64,000 nucleotides of DNA from contig NZ_JAKRWF010000001.1 of assembly GCF_022352215.1 (NCBI RefSeq), positions 1,798,001 through 1,862,000 on the forward strand, read 5' to 3'. Of the stretch, positions 37,470-46,939 are shown piece by piece (the stretch's first letter is position 1; each line of letters begins with the position of its first letter). The position numbers and the translations under genes were made by a program. Origin of the DNA: Flavihumibacter cheonanensis (lineage in GTDB: Bacteria > Bacteroidota > Bacteroidia > Chitinophagales > Chitinophagaceae). Under the pieces are notes generated by a model. It worked only from the letters and a program-made list of their open reading frames with translations. It did not search any database and had not been told where the DNA came from.

Positions 37470-39152
37470 TTACAAATTCATTTTTTTCAATTCTTCAACC
37501 GCATAATTGGCAGCTCTTGCCGTCAATGCCATAAAGGTGAGTGATGGATTCTGCGTACCGGTGGATGTCATGCAGGCTCCATCTGTTACAAACACATTTT
37601 TACAGGCATGCAGCTGATTCCATTTATTCAGCAGTGAGGTTTTTGGATCATGCCCCATTCTTACGCCTCCCATCTCGTGGATATCCAATCCCGGTGCCTG
37701 TTTGGTATCTGTTTTAGTAATCGATTTCACTCCTGCTTTTTCCAGCATTTCCTGCCCCTGTTCAAAAAAATCATTCAGGATCTTCAGATCATTCTCATCA
37801 TAATCTACGTTTATGGATAGCTGTGGGATACCCCAGGCATCTACGTTATTTTTATCAAGGCTAACGCGATTGGATTCCTTTGGTATCGTTTCTCCCTGCA
37901 TCATCATAAACACGCTCCACCCGCCAGGATCCGTGAGTGATTCTTTTAATGCTGCACCTATTTCTTCTCCCCCTCTACCCCAACTCGGACGATAGGCACT
38001 ATAGAAAGTCATATATCCACGCTGGAAATCCATCTCCTGCTTGCGAACATTCCGGAAATTCGGCATCATCACTGCACAGGGTCTTCTGCCTTTATAATAC
38101 GTATCTTCATAGCCTTCCACCCTTCCATTCAGTATGCCACGGTAATTATGAAATGCCACATGGGTTCCGAGTAATCCATTATCATTTCCCAATCCGTTAG
38201 GGAAGCGGGAGGAGATAGAATTCAGAAGGATCAGGTTCGTATTCATGGTTGCCGCATTCACAAAAATGATCTTTGCCTCAAACTCATGCTGCTCTTTGGT
38301 AATGCTGTCAATAACCAGCACACCCCTGGCTTTTTGTGATTTATCATCATACAAAATGGAATGTACTACCGAATTGGGGCGCAGTTCCAGATTACCTGTT
38401 TTGGCTGCCCAGGGAATCGTTGAAGAATTTGAACTGAAATATCCGCCAAAGGGACAACCTCGTTCACATAAACTCCGGGCCTGGCATTTACCCCTGCCCT
38501 GCTCCAGGTGAATCGGTTGTGGTTCGGTTAGGTGCGCACAACGACCAATAACCGGAAAGCGGTCGGTATAACTGGAACGTATGGCCGAAGCGATGTCTTT
38601 CTCCACGCAATTCATTTCCCAGGGTGGCAGAAATTCGCCATCCGGCAGGGTTTCCAATCCATCTTTATTTCCGCTGATACCGGCAAATCGTTCTACATGG
38701 CTGTACCAGGGAGCAATATCCTCATAGCGGATCGGCCAGTCGGTGGCAAAACCATCTCTGGCCGGCCCCTCAAAATCGAATTTGCTCCATCTCTGGGTTT
38801 GCCTGGCCCATAACAGCGATTTTCCACCAACCTGGTAGCCGCGGATCCAGTCAAATGGTTTTTCCTGTGTGTAGGGATGCTCCTTATCCTTCACGAAAAA
38901 ATGTTCGGAGCTTTCACTCAGCGCATAACACCTGCTTGCGATGGGGTTTTCCTTTAAGAAATCCAGGGGTATTTTATTCCGGTGCGGAAACTCCCAGGGA
39001 TGCATAGTTGCAGTAGGGTAATCCTTCAGATGCTTTACATCCCGCCCTCTTTCAAGCAGCAACACCTTTAATCCCTTTTCACAAAGTTCCTTTGCGGCCC
39101 AGCCACCACTAATGCCCGAACCTATAACAATTGCGTCGTATTTACCTGCCAT
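37470..39152 (-). CDS. GMC-family FAD oxidoreductase
   Basis: The 560-residue protein starts with a GxGxxG FAD site, IVIGSGISGGWAA (residues 9-20). Further family parts are GYQVGGKSLLWARQTQRWS, the Cys cluster in GKCQARSLCERGCPFGGYFSS, and HEMGGVRMGHDPKTSLLN followed by NVFVTDGACMTSTGTQNPSLTFMALTARA. It lacks a signal peptide. GMC enzymes with this type of C-terminus oxidise sugars or sugar acids, for example gluconate dehydrogenase or glucoside 3-dehydrogenase. The partner MocA-type enzyme fits a keto-sugar route, but no keto-glycoside hydrolase is present. Confidence 0.88.
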   Translation of the reverse strand: MAGKYDAIVIGSGISGGWAAKELCEKGLKVLLLERGRDVKHLKDYPTATMHPWEFPHRNKIPLDFLKENPIASRCYALSESSEHFFVKDKEHPYTQEKPFDWIRGYQVGGKSLLWARQTQRWSKFDFEGPARDGFATDWPIRYEDIAPWYSHVERFAGISGNKDGLETLPDGEFLPPWEMNCVEKDIASAIRSSYTDRFPVIGRCAHLTEPQPIHLEQGRGKCQARSLCERGCPFGGYFSSNSSTIPWAAKTGNLELRPNSVVHSILYDDKSQKARGVLVIDSITKEQHEFEAKIIFVNAATMNTNLILLNSISSRFPNGLGNDNGLLGTHVAFHNYRGILNGRVEGYEDTYYKGRRPCAVMMPNFRNVRKQEMDFQRGYMTFYSAYRPSWGRGGEEIGAALKESLTDPGGWSVFMMMQGETIPKESNRVSLDKNNVDAWGIPQLSINVDYDENDLKILNDFFEQGQEMLEKAGVKSITKTDTKQAPGLDIHEMGGVRMGHDPKTSLLNKWNQLHACKNVFVTDGACMTSTGTQNPSLTFMALTARAANYAVEELKKMNL

Positions 39153-39218
39153 GTGTTAAATATACGAACGGTCCGATTAATCAGCAGGATACAATAAATT
39201 GCCGCAAATTGGTACAGT

Positions 39219-40496
39219 ATGCCTACTAATATCAAATGCCCGAATTGTGCGCATGAATTCCCGCTGGAAGAAGCGTTGAACGATGAACTGAAGGAAGCCA
39301 TCGAAAAGGAAAAGCAGGAACTCCGGGAAAAAATGCTGGAATACCGAAAGCAGAAAGAGGAAGAACTCCGAAAAAAAGACGAAGCTTTTGAGCAGTTCCG
39401 CCGTCAGCAGGAAATGGCTTACCGCCAGCAACTCGACCTGGAATTGAAAAAGCAGAACCAGCAGTTGGAGGCCAGTATCCGACAGCAACTCCACTCCGAT
39501 TACGAAAACCAGCTCATCCTGCTTAAAGATGCCAATCGCGATAATGAGGAAAAACTGAAGGCAGCCCGCCAGAAAGAGCTGGACTTCCTGCGCAAAGAGC
39601 AGGAATTGAAAACCAGGGAAGAAGAGTTGGAGATCAGCCTCCAGCGAAGGTTACAGGAAGAAAGAGGCCGGCTCTCGGAAGAACTCCGCAAAATTGAGGA
39701 ACAGAAAATTGCTGCAAAAGAATCCGAATTCAATCTGCGTGTAAAGGAACTTGAAAAACAGCTGGAAGACCAGAAAAAACTGGCTGAAGAAATGAAACGC
39801 AAAGCCGAACAGGGCAGCATGCAATTGCAGGGCGAAGTCCAGGAACTGGCCCTCGAGGAAATGCTGAAGAGCAGTTTCCCTTTTGACCTGATTACTGAAG
39901 TAGGTAAAGGGGTTCGGGGAGCAGACTGCATCCAGACGGTGCGCAATCAATTCGGTCAGGAATGTGGGAAGATCATCTATGAAAGTAAAAGAACGAAAGG
40001 GTTCACCCGCGACTGGATAGAAAAACTCAAAGCTGATATGCGCAGCCAGGGAGCGGATCTCGCAATCCTGGTAACGCAGACCATGCCAGACGATATGGAT
40101 CAGTTCGGAGAAAAAAACGGTATCTGGATCTGTTCTTTCACTGAGGTCAAACCCCTGGCCCAGGTATTACGCGAAAGCCTTATCAAAGTATTCAATGCCG
40201 TGCGCAGCCAGGAAAACAAAGGGGATAAGATGCATATGCTCTATGATTACCTCACGAGCAATGAATTTTCGGAACAATGGAAGGCGATCCGCGAAGGTTT
40301 TATGAGCATGAAACTCTCCATTCAGAAAGAACGGGATGCTATGGAAAAACTTTGGAAAGCCCGGGAAAAACAACTGGAAAAAGTATTGCTGAACGCAGCC
40401 CATATCCGCGGCAGTATCGAAGGAATTGCAGGCTCCGATAATATAAGCCTGCAACTCCTTGATGAGGAAGATGACCCCACCGGACTGCTTGAGTAA
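39219..40496 (+). CDS. DUF2130 protein, coiled coil with nuclease-like C-terminus
   Basis: The 425-residue protein starts with a CPNC half zinc ribbon (IKCPNCAHEFPLEEAL), followed by a coiled coil of about 180 residues rich in Glu, Lys and Gln. The C-terminal DUF2130 (PF09903) part begins near EVQELALEEMLKSSFPFD and includes GADCIQTVRNQFGQECGKIIYESKRTKGF, which has a restriction-endonuclease-like look (D...ExK: GADC, YESKRTK). Its role is not established. It is transcribed alone. Confidence 0.85.
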   Translation: MPTNIKCPNCAHEFPLEEALNDELKEAIEKEKQELREKMLEYRKQKEEELRKKDEAFEQFRRQQEMAYRQQLDLELKKQNQQLEASIRQQLHSDYENQLILLKDANRDNEEKLKAARQKELDFLRKEQELKTREEELEISLQRRLQEERGRLSEELRKIEEQKIAAKESEFNLRVKELEKQLEDQKKLAEEMKRKAEQGSMQLQGEVQELALEEMLKSSFPFDLITEVGKGVRGADCIQTVRNQFGQECGKIIYESKRTKGFTRDWIEKLKADMRSQGADLAILVTQTMPDDMDQFGEKNGIWICSFTEVKPLAQVLRESLIKVFNAVRSQENKGDKMHMLYDYLTSNEFSEQWKAIREGFMSMKLSIQKERDAMEKLWKAREKQLEKVLLNAAHIRGSIEGIAGSDNISLQLLDEEDDPTGLLE

Positions 40497-40499
40497 GCC

Positions 40500-40515
40500 T
40501 TCCGCCCTGGCGGAA
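40500..40515. terminator. short hairpin between convergent genes
   Basis: TTCCGC (40500-40505) and GCGGAA (40510-40515) close a tetraloop CCTG; AGAATGTTATTTT follows on the plus strand. It lies between the DUF2130 stop and the stop of the gene on the other strand, so it may serve both. Confidence 0.45.
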
Positions 40516-40521
40516 AGAATG

Positions 40522-41124
40522 TTATTTTGCGTTCTTTTTAACGTAAGCACCCAATGCTTTTCCAGCATCTGCATACGCTTCGCCGATGCGCAGACCGGTA
40601 TCAAAATCAAAACCGCCAAAGGTACGACCCAGTGCCTTGTCCACCTTGATTCTGGCTACTTCCTTGCTGCGGTTGGCTGTTTCAACGATGGTAACCTCCA
40701 GGTAAATATTAGCGTTACCACGGGTGATTCCAATGTTATAACCAGGTTCAGTTGAAACCGTTTTTACGATCATGGTATATTTGGCAGCAGGTGCACTTCC
40801 TGAAGCAATCCCACTTTCTCTGCCAAACAACTCATTAAACTTTGGATGAAAGCGACTCTCCCGATCTGCTACCCATGACTTGGCCCAATTATCTCCCCGG
40901 CCCGATTCTTTTTTATTGTATTCCTCCGTCTTTTTGGCTACATACTCGGCTTCTGTCTTGAATTTACCTACCGACATGCCATCGTACACAAACTCGGTAT
41001 TAATCTCTTTTTCGCCGGCCAGTGCCGAAATATCTCCGGATTCCAGTTTAATCCGCTGCGCAGACGCCGTGAGGGAACTGATGGTAATAGCAATCACTAA
41101 ACTTAAACTGATAAAATTTTTCAT
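40522..41124 (-). CDS. secreted hypothetical protein
   Basis: The 200-residue protein has a signal peptide (to TASAQ). The mature part is charged, with a helical stretch (AEYVAKKTEEYNKKESGRGDNWAKSW) and a beta segment (YTMIVKTVSTEPGYNIGITRGNANIYLEVTIVET), then an Ala/Gly-rich helical C-terminus. I do not recognise a named family. Such proteins are conserved in Bacteroidota genomes. It converges with DUF2130. Confidence 0.7.
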   Translation of the reverse strand: MKNFISLSLVIAITISSLTASAQRIKLESGDISALAGEKEINTEFVYDGMSVGKFKTEAEYVAKKTEEYNKKESGRGDNWAKSWVADRESRFHPKFNELFGRESGIASGSAPAAKYTMIVKTVSTEPGYNIGITRGNANIYLEVTIVETANRSKEVARIKVDKALGRTFGGFDFDTGLRIGEAYADAGKALGAYVKKNAK

Positions 41125-41262
41125 GTAGAAGGGTTTTTATGAAGTTATGCTATCTGAGCGCTTCCGATACTATTCCGTTGTATCCCTCCTCAAAAAATAT
41201 TTAAGCGCCTCTAGTTACCTGACATTCAACATAACAAATTGGCGCTGACCGATAATGGAGGC

Positions 41263-42834
41263 TTAGGGTTGAAACCAGGCCAATCGAATACCGCGGTCTC
41301 GCCCCTCCTTTTCAAACTTCAGCGTTACAAAAACATTCCGCTTGCGGTCAAAATCATTTACCCCCATCACCGCCAGTTGGTGAAAGCGTTTTCCCCCTGT
41401 CTCCGCAAAAAGTAGCGAGCGATCCGGAACTCCTTGTTTTGCCGCTAGCTGGAATTGATACGCTTCAGTACTACCCACTTTCCGGATACCTTCCACTTTC
41501 CCCTTTTTCCAGGCTTCCACATTTTCTTCCAAATCATTGATCAGTAAATAGGATTGGGTGTTGCCATCCAGGTAAGCAAGGGTCCGGAATTGATTGCCCC
41601 TGTAAAATGGAGTAAACTCCCGTTCCCTGTTGGCAAGGTAAAAAGTTGGGACCGTTACTGCATCATGCGAATGCCACTTTGGAATATAATAGGTCCCCAT
41701 TGGCGTTCCAAACAAATCATAATACACAACAGCAGCATTTCCAAGTACGGTGGTAAATGTTTTATCACCTTGAAGAATGACAATTTCTTCAAAAAGGATA
41801 GTATAACTTCCATCACGATTGATATAAACATTCTGCGGCAAGCCCCGAAATGAACTTCTTTTTCCAAATAACTCCTTATCAATGTTATCTGCATTACCAG
41901 GGTAAGCCACTCCTGATTTTTCAACCTTTCTTGAAACAGGATCAAGAATTACCAGCATTGGAATAAAACCTTTCCGATCTTCACTCATTATATTTGATAA
42001 GAGGAATATCTTTTTTGTAACGGGATTAAACTTCAACAATCCTCCGGAGAATCCCAGTTCCTTGCCTGCACTGATTTTAATCATCTCGATGTCTTTTTTA
42101 TCGGAAGAAAATGACCCAAGCAGTAATTCATATTCCTTCCCTCCACTGGATTTAGTATTATAAGCATACACGAGCGTAAACACCTGGTCACTGCCCATTA
42201 CCAATAAATCCACAAAATGGATGTATTTGAATTTTTGCTGTGGAGACCGGTAATAGGCCCTTCCAATCTCTTTGTGCCCAGGACCATAATGCACTATTTC
42301 CAACCGTTTGTTCCGATCCGATTCAAGTGTATTAAATCTCGCAACCGCGTAATGATCTGTTTCAGCATCAATACGTATGGTGAAATCGGGCGATGCCAAC
42401 GCCCCAAATCCAATTGCAAATCCTGCCGGTCCTTGTACTCTTGGCATTTGCATTAACTCCTTGCGTTCTATCACTGCTCCATTGGCCAGATTGATTCGAA
42501 AGCGTGCCAGTGCGGTGTGCTTGTCGTGAATTTCATTTGCCATCAACACCAGCTCACCTGCATGTTCAAACAGGGTTTCAAGTTTAGTACTCCTGGGAAT
42601 ATCAAGATTTAGCTGTTTCGCATATTTTTCCCTGTGATCTATGCCGTACACACGTAATTCATATTTATTCTTTTCTCCCGCCAGATACGCGGTAGTTCCA
42701 TCTTTTAGGAGCAGCACTTTTCCAACGCCCCCTTCCAATTCCGGAAATACGGGTCCTTCGGCTACTAAACGTAATTGAGAAAATCCACTGATAGAGAGGA
42801 AAAAAGAAAATAAAAAGAGGAGCTGTTTTTTCAC
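41263..42834 (-). CDS. secreted hypothetical protein, possible beta-propeller
   Basis: From the GTG at 42834 the product has 523 residues with a signal peptide (KKQLLFLFSFFLSISGFSQ). A TTG at 42882 would add 16 residues before it. The mature part has repeating beta segments with alternating hydrophobic strands and charged turns (KVLLLKDGTTAYLAGEKNKYELRVYG, LVLMANEIHDKHTALARFRI, VFTLVYAYNTKSSG), as in propeller-like proteins. I recognise no family. It ends 138 bases after the start of the preceding 200-residue gene, with no gene in between. Confidence 0.68.
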   Translation of the reverse strand: MKKQLLFLFSFFLSISGFSQLRLVAEGPVFPELEGGVGKVLLLKDGTTAYLAGEKNKYELRVYGIDHREKYAKQLNLDIPRSTKLETLFEHAGELVLMANEIHDKHTALARFRINLANGAVIERKELMQMPRVQGPAGFAIGFGALASPDFTIRIDAETDHYAVARFNTLESDRNKRLEIVHYGPGHKEIGRAYYRSPQQKFKYIHFVDLLVMGSDQVFTLVYAYNTKSSGGKEYELLLGSFSSDKKDIEMIKISAGKELGFSGGLLKFNPVTKKIFLLSNIMSEDRKGFIPMLVILDPVSRKVEKSGVAYPGNADNIDKELFGKRSSFRGLPQNVYINRDGSYTILFEEIVILQGDKTFTTVLGNAAVVYYDLFGTPMGTYYIPKWHSHDAVTVPTFYLANREREFTPFYRGNQFRTLAYLDGNTQSYLLINDLEENVEAWKKGKVEGIRKVGSTEAYQFQLAAKQGVPDRSLLFAETGGKRFHQLAVMGVNDFDRKRNVFVTLKFEKEGRDRGIRLAWFQP

Positions 42835-42895
42835 AGGATAAAAATTTTCGCCAATGATAGAAACTATCTGCGAGAATTGCAACCCATGGAAAAAA

Positions 42896-43534
42896 TCAGG
42901 TCACCAGGTAAGCCATCACCAGTGGTTCAAAAATTTTGGCTTCTAACTGCACTTCTATTGTCTGCCCCAGGTTAAACCGAAAAGGAATTTCCATCCACTG
43001 ATTGGAATTGTATTTTAAGGGGCCGCTGAGCTGCATGTGCGTTTTGAAATCCAGGCCACCCAACCCATACCACTTGTACACCGCCTCTTTTGCACTCCAG
43101 ATTACGGTTGTCATCTCCAACTGCAATTGATCAAACAATTCCCATTGAGCGAGGTATGCTTTTTCCTCCTCTGATAAGAACTTGGGTGATATCCGTTCAA
43201 TCCGCGGCGTTACCAGCTCAATATCGATCCCCACCCGGTTCGTGCTGCTGGCAATTGCCGCCGCATAATTGCCACAATGCGAGATCGAAAAATGATATTT
43301 TTCCCCGGGCAAATAGGGTTTCCGGGTGTCGGCTACCAGGATCTCTTCCAATGGAAAATCATCAAACAAGACAGGCAATAAATACCGGCCCGCAAGGTGC
43401 TGCAGCCGCTTGTAAGGATGGGTCACATCCTGGTGGAGGGATACGCTGGAGAGAAAGAATTCTTCCGGTTCCTCAATACGCCAAATTGCGAGTCGGGTTG
43501 TTTGGTTGATATTATGTTGATAAAATAAGGCCAA
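42896..43534 (-). CDS. 4'-phosphopantetheinyl transferase (Sfp type)
   Basis: I place the start at the TTG 43534 (MALFYQHNINQTTRLAIWRIEEPEEFF), giving 212 residues. The longer open frame to 43768 runs across the dcd gene on the other strand and looks non-coding. VGIDIELVTPR and WSAKEAVYKW are the Mg-binding motifs of Sfp-type transferases, and HFSISHCGNYAAAI is the SHS-like region. The enzyme moves the phosphopantetheine arm from CoA to carrier proteins. It is divergent from dcd. Confidence 0.88.
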   Translation of the reverse strand: MALFYQHNINQTTRLAIWRIEEPEEFFLSSVSLHQDVTHPYKRLQHLAGRYLLPVLFDDFPLEEILVADTRKPYLPGEKYHFSISHCGNYAAAIASSTNRVGIDIELVTPRIERISPKFLSEEEKAYLAQWELFDQLQLEMTTVIWSAKEAVYKWYGLGGLDFKTHMQLSGPLKYNSNQWMEIPFRFNLGQTIEVQLEAKIFEPLVMAYLVT

Positions 43535-43609
43535 GGTTGAAATTAAGACACTAACATTGCAGCGGCACTTAAACAGTCCCACGCAACAAATATAAATTAA
43601 GCCAAGCAC

Positions 43610-44146
43610 ATGATTTTGTCGGATACGCGCATACTGGAAGAAATTGAAAAAGGCACCATCAAAATTGAGCCCTATAACCGCGAATGCCTCGGAAGCAATT
43701 CCTACGATGTTCACCTGGGCAAATGGCTTGCCACCTACAAGGAACATATCCTGGATGCCAAAAAGCATAACCAGATCGAATATTTTGAAATCCCTGAGGA
43801 AGGATTCGTGTTATATCCTCATATTTTTTACCTCGGCGTAACGGAGGAATATACGGAAACCCATGCGCATGTCCCCTTCCTCGAAGGAAAATCCTCTACC
43901 GGTCGCCTTGGCATTGACATCCATGCCACAGCTGGCAAGGGCGATGTTGGTTTCTGCGGTAACTGGACCCTTGAAATTTCTGTAAAACAACCGGTTAAAG
44001 TGTACAAAGGCATGCCGATTGGGCAATTGATCTACTTCCCGGTAGAAGGACCTATTGAAGTAGCCTACAACCAGAAGAAAAATGCGAAATACAGCGGACA
44101 GCCAGACAAGCCCATCGAAAGTATGATGTGGAAGAATAAATTCTGA
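43610..44146 (+). CDS. dcd: dCTP deaminase
   Basis: The 178-residue protein matches Dcd: MILSDTRILEEIEKGTIKIEPY, LGSNSYDVHLG, VPFLEGKSSTGRLGIDIHATAGKGDVGFCGNWTLEI and PIGQLIYF. The Glu in the GDVGFCGNWTLE segment is the catalytic general base of the family. The enzyme deaminates dCTP to dUTP, the precursor of dTMP. It is intact and stands as a single gene. Confidence 0.95.
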   Translation: MILSDTRILEEIEKGTIKIEPYNRECLGSNSYDVHLGKWLATYKEHILDAKKHNQIEYFEIPEEGFVLYPHIFYLGVTEEYTETHAHVPFLEGKSSTGRLGIDIHATAGKGDVGFCGNWTLEISVKQPVKVYKGMPIGQLIYFPVEGPIEVAYNQKKNAKYSGQPDKPIESMMWKNKF

Positions 44147-44148
44147 GT

Positions 44149-45246
44149 TCAGAGGCGCTCCCATCCATATTTTCTGCCATAGGCGATCACCAGTGCCACC
44201 ACCTGGTTATAACTTAATAATCCGGATGGTTGCTGATTGGCTCGTAAATACTGCGCATACAGAGTTCTGACCAAAGGCTCCAGTAACCCTACATGCTCCT
44301 GGTTGAATTTTCGCAAAGTGATAATATCTTCCTTTACGCCAGCAGGCAACTGGTTCATGCGCTGCTGTGCAAGTGCTGAATCCCGTAAGTTCAAATCGCG
44401 AATAGCATATAGATAGAGATCAAAATATGCGGAATAGCGGAAAGCCGGACTTTCACTTTTACTCGCCGTCAGAAAGCCGGCCATATTGGCTTCGTTCTCC
44501 CTTGCATACCCAAGCTGGTGGCCGATTTCATGGCAGGTGGTAAAGGGCTGAACAAATACAGGAACGGTGGTATTCACCTGAGCCTCTCCGGTAAACGGAT
44601 TATAATACCCCGTAAAACCCAGGTAATTTCCCAGATAACTATAAAGGGAAGGCTTAACACTTTGGCCGCCGTATTTTAAAAACAGAGCACGCGTACCCGG
44701 TTGCTGATAGGCGCTGAAAGCCCTTGTAAAAAGGGTTCTTTTGTGCCGGAGAGGCTGGCGTTCGGGAAGCGATATGGTTCGGTCGGCTTCCATCCTTTTG
44801 GATAAAACCTGCACAAGGCTATCCAGTTCAGCAGTTGTATATTGCCCCGGCCGTATACCAGCCTGCCGGGTAATACCTACCCTGTTGTAATTCAATCCCC
44901 ATAACAGATTAAACAGAATATAGACCCACAACCAGACCCGCATTACTTTCACGCCTGCCCTAAGCAACCACTTAAGATCAATGCGTTTTTGCATTATAGC
45001 CCTGATAAATTTTACCAGCGCATATACCAGTCCGATAGTTGCTATCGCGTAGAGGAGGTCACCGAAACTGAGTGGCATCCATCCAAACAAAAAGCGCTGC
45101 ACCCTGGAGATCACCGGGTAAACCCCGGTCGAATAATATTTTTCCACCAAATCAGGAAAAATTGACACCAGCTTAATGAATAAAGCTGTGCCTGCCAGAA
45201 GGTATAAACCTGTATACCGGTATCTTTGCCCCGTTCTTTCCTGCAT
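44149..45246 (-). CDS. DUF3810 membrane protein with HExxH motif
   Basis: Read from the ATG at 45246 (MQERTGQ) the protein has 365 residues. Three hydrophobic helices occupy the first 120 residues. The soluble C-terminal part has TCHEIGHQLGYARENEANMAGFL, a zincin motif (H239, E240, H243) with the downstream Glu of RENEAN as a plausible third ligand. DUF3810 (PF12725) proteins of Bacteroidota share this layout and are probably membrane-bound metallopeptidases, though the activity has not been shown to my knowledge. It is 2 bases after dcd, convergent, and divergent from the carboxylase gene. Confidence 0.85.
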   Translation of the reverse strand: MQERTGQRYRYTGLYLLAGTALFIKLVSIFPDLVEKYYSTGVYPVISRVQRFLFGWMPLSFGDLLYAIATIGLVYALVKFIRAIMQKRIDLKWLLRAGVKVMRVWLWVYILFNLLWGLNYNRVGITRQAGIRPGQYTTAELDSLVQVLSKRMEADRTISLPERQPLRHKRTLFTRAFSAYQQPGTRALFLKYGGQSVKPSLYSYLGNYLGFTGYYNPFTGEAQVNTTVPVFVQPFTTCHEIGHQLGYARENEANMAGFLTASKSESPAFRYSAYFDLYLYAIRDLNLRDSALAQQRMNQLPAGVKEDIITLRKFNQEHVGLLEPLVRTLYAQYLRANQQPSGLLSYNQVVALVIAYGRKYGWERL

Positions 45247-45310
45247 GTTGTTACAACTATTCGCAATAATAGAATGTTCAATGCAAAAAGAAAATTCAAA
45301 AATGCCTGCC

Positions 45311-46939
45311 ATGAATATCGAAAAGAACCGGAATGAAGATGCTATGAAGCTCTTGCTCAGTGATCTGAAGAAACGCCGCGAAAAAATCTTTGTCGGCGGC
45401 GGTAAAAAATCCATTGAGAAACAACACGAAAAAAATAAGTTGACCCCACGCGAGCGGATCGATTACCTGATTGATGCCGAAACGGAGTTTCTGGAAATCG
45501 GAAGTTTTGCAGGATATGGTATGTACGAAGACCAGGGTGGATGCCCCGCAGGTGGAACAGTTGCCGGTATTGGTTACGTGAGCGGCAGACAATGTGTGAT
45601 TCTTGCCAACGATCAGACAGTTAAAGCCGGAGCCTGGTTTCCTATTACCGGGAAAAAAAATCTGCGGATGCAGGAAATCGCCATGGAAAATCACCTGCCT
45701 GTCATCTATCTGGTAGATAGTGCCGGTGTTTTCCTGCCCATGCAGGATGAAATATTCCCTGATAAGGAACATTTTGGCCGGATCTTCCGCAACAATGCCC
45801 GCATGAGTGCAATGGGTATCACGCAGATCGCAGCAGTTATGGGACCCTGTGTAGCAGGAGGTGCTTACCTGCCAATCATGAGCGATGAAACCCTGATGGT
45901 GGCAGGGAACGGTTCTATATTTCTGGCCGGCCCTTACCTGGTAAAGGCAGCCATCGGTGAAGATATCGATGCTGAAACGCTGGGTGGCGCTGAAACGCAC
46001 AATGCGCTTTCCGGAATTGCGGATTATAAATTTCCGACAGAAAAAGAGTGCCTGGATCATATCAAAAAAATCATGAGTAAACTGGCGAAACCGCAGCAGG
46101 CCGGCTTTAATCGAACCCAACCCAAAGCACCCAAAAAAGCAACCGAAGAACTCTATAGCTTGTTGGCAGAAAACAACAGCAAGCCTTATGACATGCGGGA
46201 ACTCATCACAGCCCTGGTAGATGATTCCGAATTTGAAGAATTTAAAGCCGAATACGGGAAAACCATTCTCTGCGGTTATGCGCGCATTGAGGGTTGGGCA
46301 GTTGGTATTGTAGCGAACCAGCGCCTGATCGTGAAAAGCAAAAGAGGTGAAATGCAGATGGGAGGTGTAATCTACAATGACAGTGCTGATAAAGCGGCTC
46401 GCTTTATAATGAATTGCAACCAGAAAAAAATTCCGCTGGTTTTCCTGCAGGATGTAACCGGCTTTATGGTGGGCAGCCGAAGTGAGCATGCGGGCATCAT
46501 TAAAGACGGTGCCAAACTAGTTAATGCAGTGGCCAATTCCGTAGTACCTAAAATCACGATCATTGTTGGTAATTCATATGGTGCAGGTAATTATGCCATG
46601 TGCGGTAAAGCCTATGATCCCCGTTTCATTTATGCCTGGCCAACCGCAAAGATTGCAGTGATGGGCGGCGACCAGGCGGCGAAAACCCTGATGCAGATCC
46701 AGGTTGCTTCCATGAAAGCCAAGGGTGAAGAAATTACACCTGAGCAGGAACAACAGGTATTACAATCCATCAAACAGAAATACGACGAACAAACTACCCC
46801 TTATTATGCAGCCTCCCGGTTATGGGTAGACGAAATCATTGATCCTTTGCAGACCCGTCGGGTAATCGCAAACGGTATTGAAGCCGCTAATCATAATCCG
46901 GAAATGCCCGTGTTTAAAACAGGAGTAATACAGACGTGA
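45311..46939 (+). CDS. acyl-CoA carboxylase, carboxyltransferase (beta) subunit
   Basis: The 542-residue protein is read from the ATG at 45311 (MNIEKNRNEDAMK), which fits the family start; ATGs at 45281 and 45302 are alternatives. KIFVGGGKKSIEKQHEKNKLTPRERIDYLID is the typical N-terminus. GPCVAGGAYLPIMSDE and GNSYGAGNYAMCGKAYDPRF are the two carboxyltransferase-domain oxyanion regions. It is of the methylcrotonyl-CoA or propionyl-CoA carboxylase type and needs a biotin-carrying alpha subunit, absent here. Its stop codon lies inside the first unit of a heptamer-repeat region. Confidence 0.92.
   Translation: MNIEKNRNEDAMKLLLSDLKKRREKIFVGGGKKSIEKQHEKNKLTPRERIDYLIDAETEFLEIGSFAGYGMYEDQGGCPAGGTVAGIGYVSGRQCVILANDQTVKAGAWFPITGKKNLRMQEIAMENHLPVIYLVDSAGVFLPMQDEIFPDKEHFGRIFRNNARMSAMGITQIAAVMGPCVAGGAYLPIMSDETLMVAGNGSIFLAGPYLVKAAIGEDIDAETLGGAETHNALSGIADYKFPTEKECLDHIKKIMSKLAKPQQAGFNRTQPKAPKKATEELYSLLAENNSKPYDMRELITALVDDSEFEEFKAEYGKTILCGYARIEGWAVGIVANQRLIVKSKRGEMQMGGVIYNDSADKAARFIMNCNQKKIPLVFLQDVTGFMVGSRSEHAGIIKDGAKLVNAVANSVVPKITIIVGNSYGAGNYAMCGKAYDPRFIYAWPTAKIAVMGGDQAAKTLMQIQVASMKAKGEEITPEQEQQVLQSIKQKYDEQTTPYYAASRLWVDEIIDPLQTRRVIANGIEAANHNPEMPVFKTGVIQT

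Noticed and set aside
39500-39950. Ser/Arg- and Phe-rich frames opposite DUF2130
   Set aside because: They are antisense shadows of the coiled-coil codons, with low-complexity translations.
43535-43768. N-terminal extension of the phosphopantetheinyl transferase frame
   Set aside because: The extra 78 residues overlap dcd on the other strand and do not look like the family; the TTG at 43534 gives a normal start.
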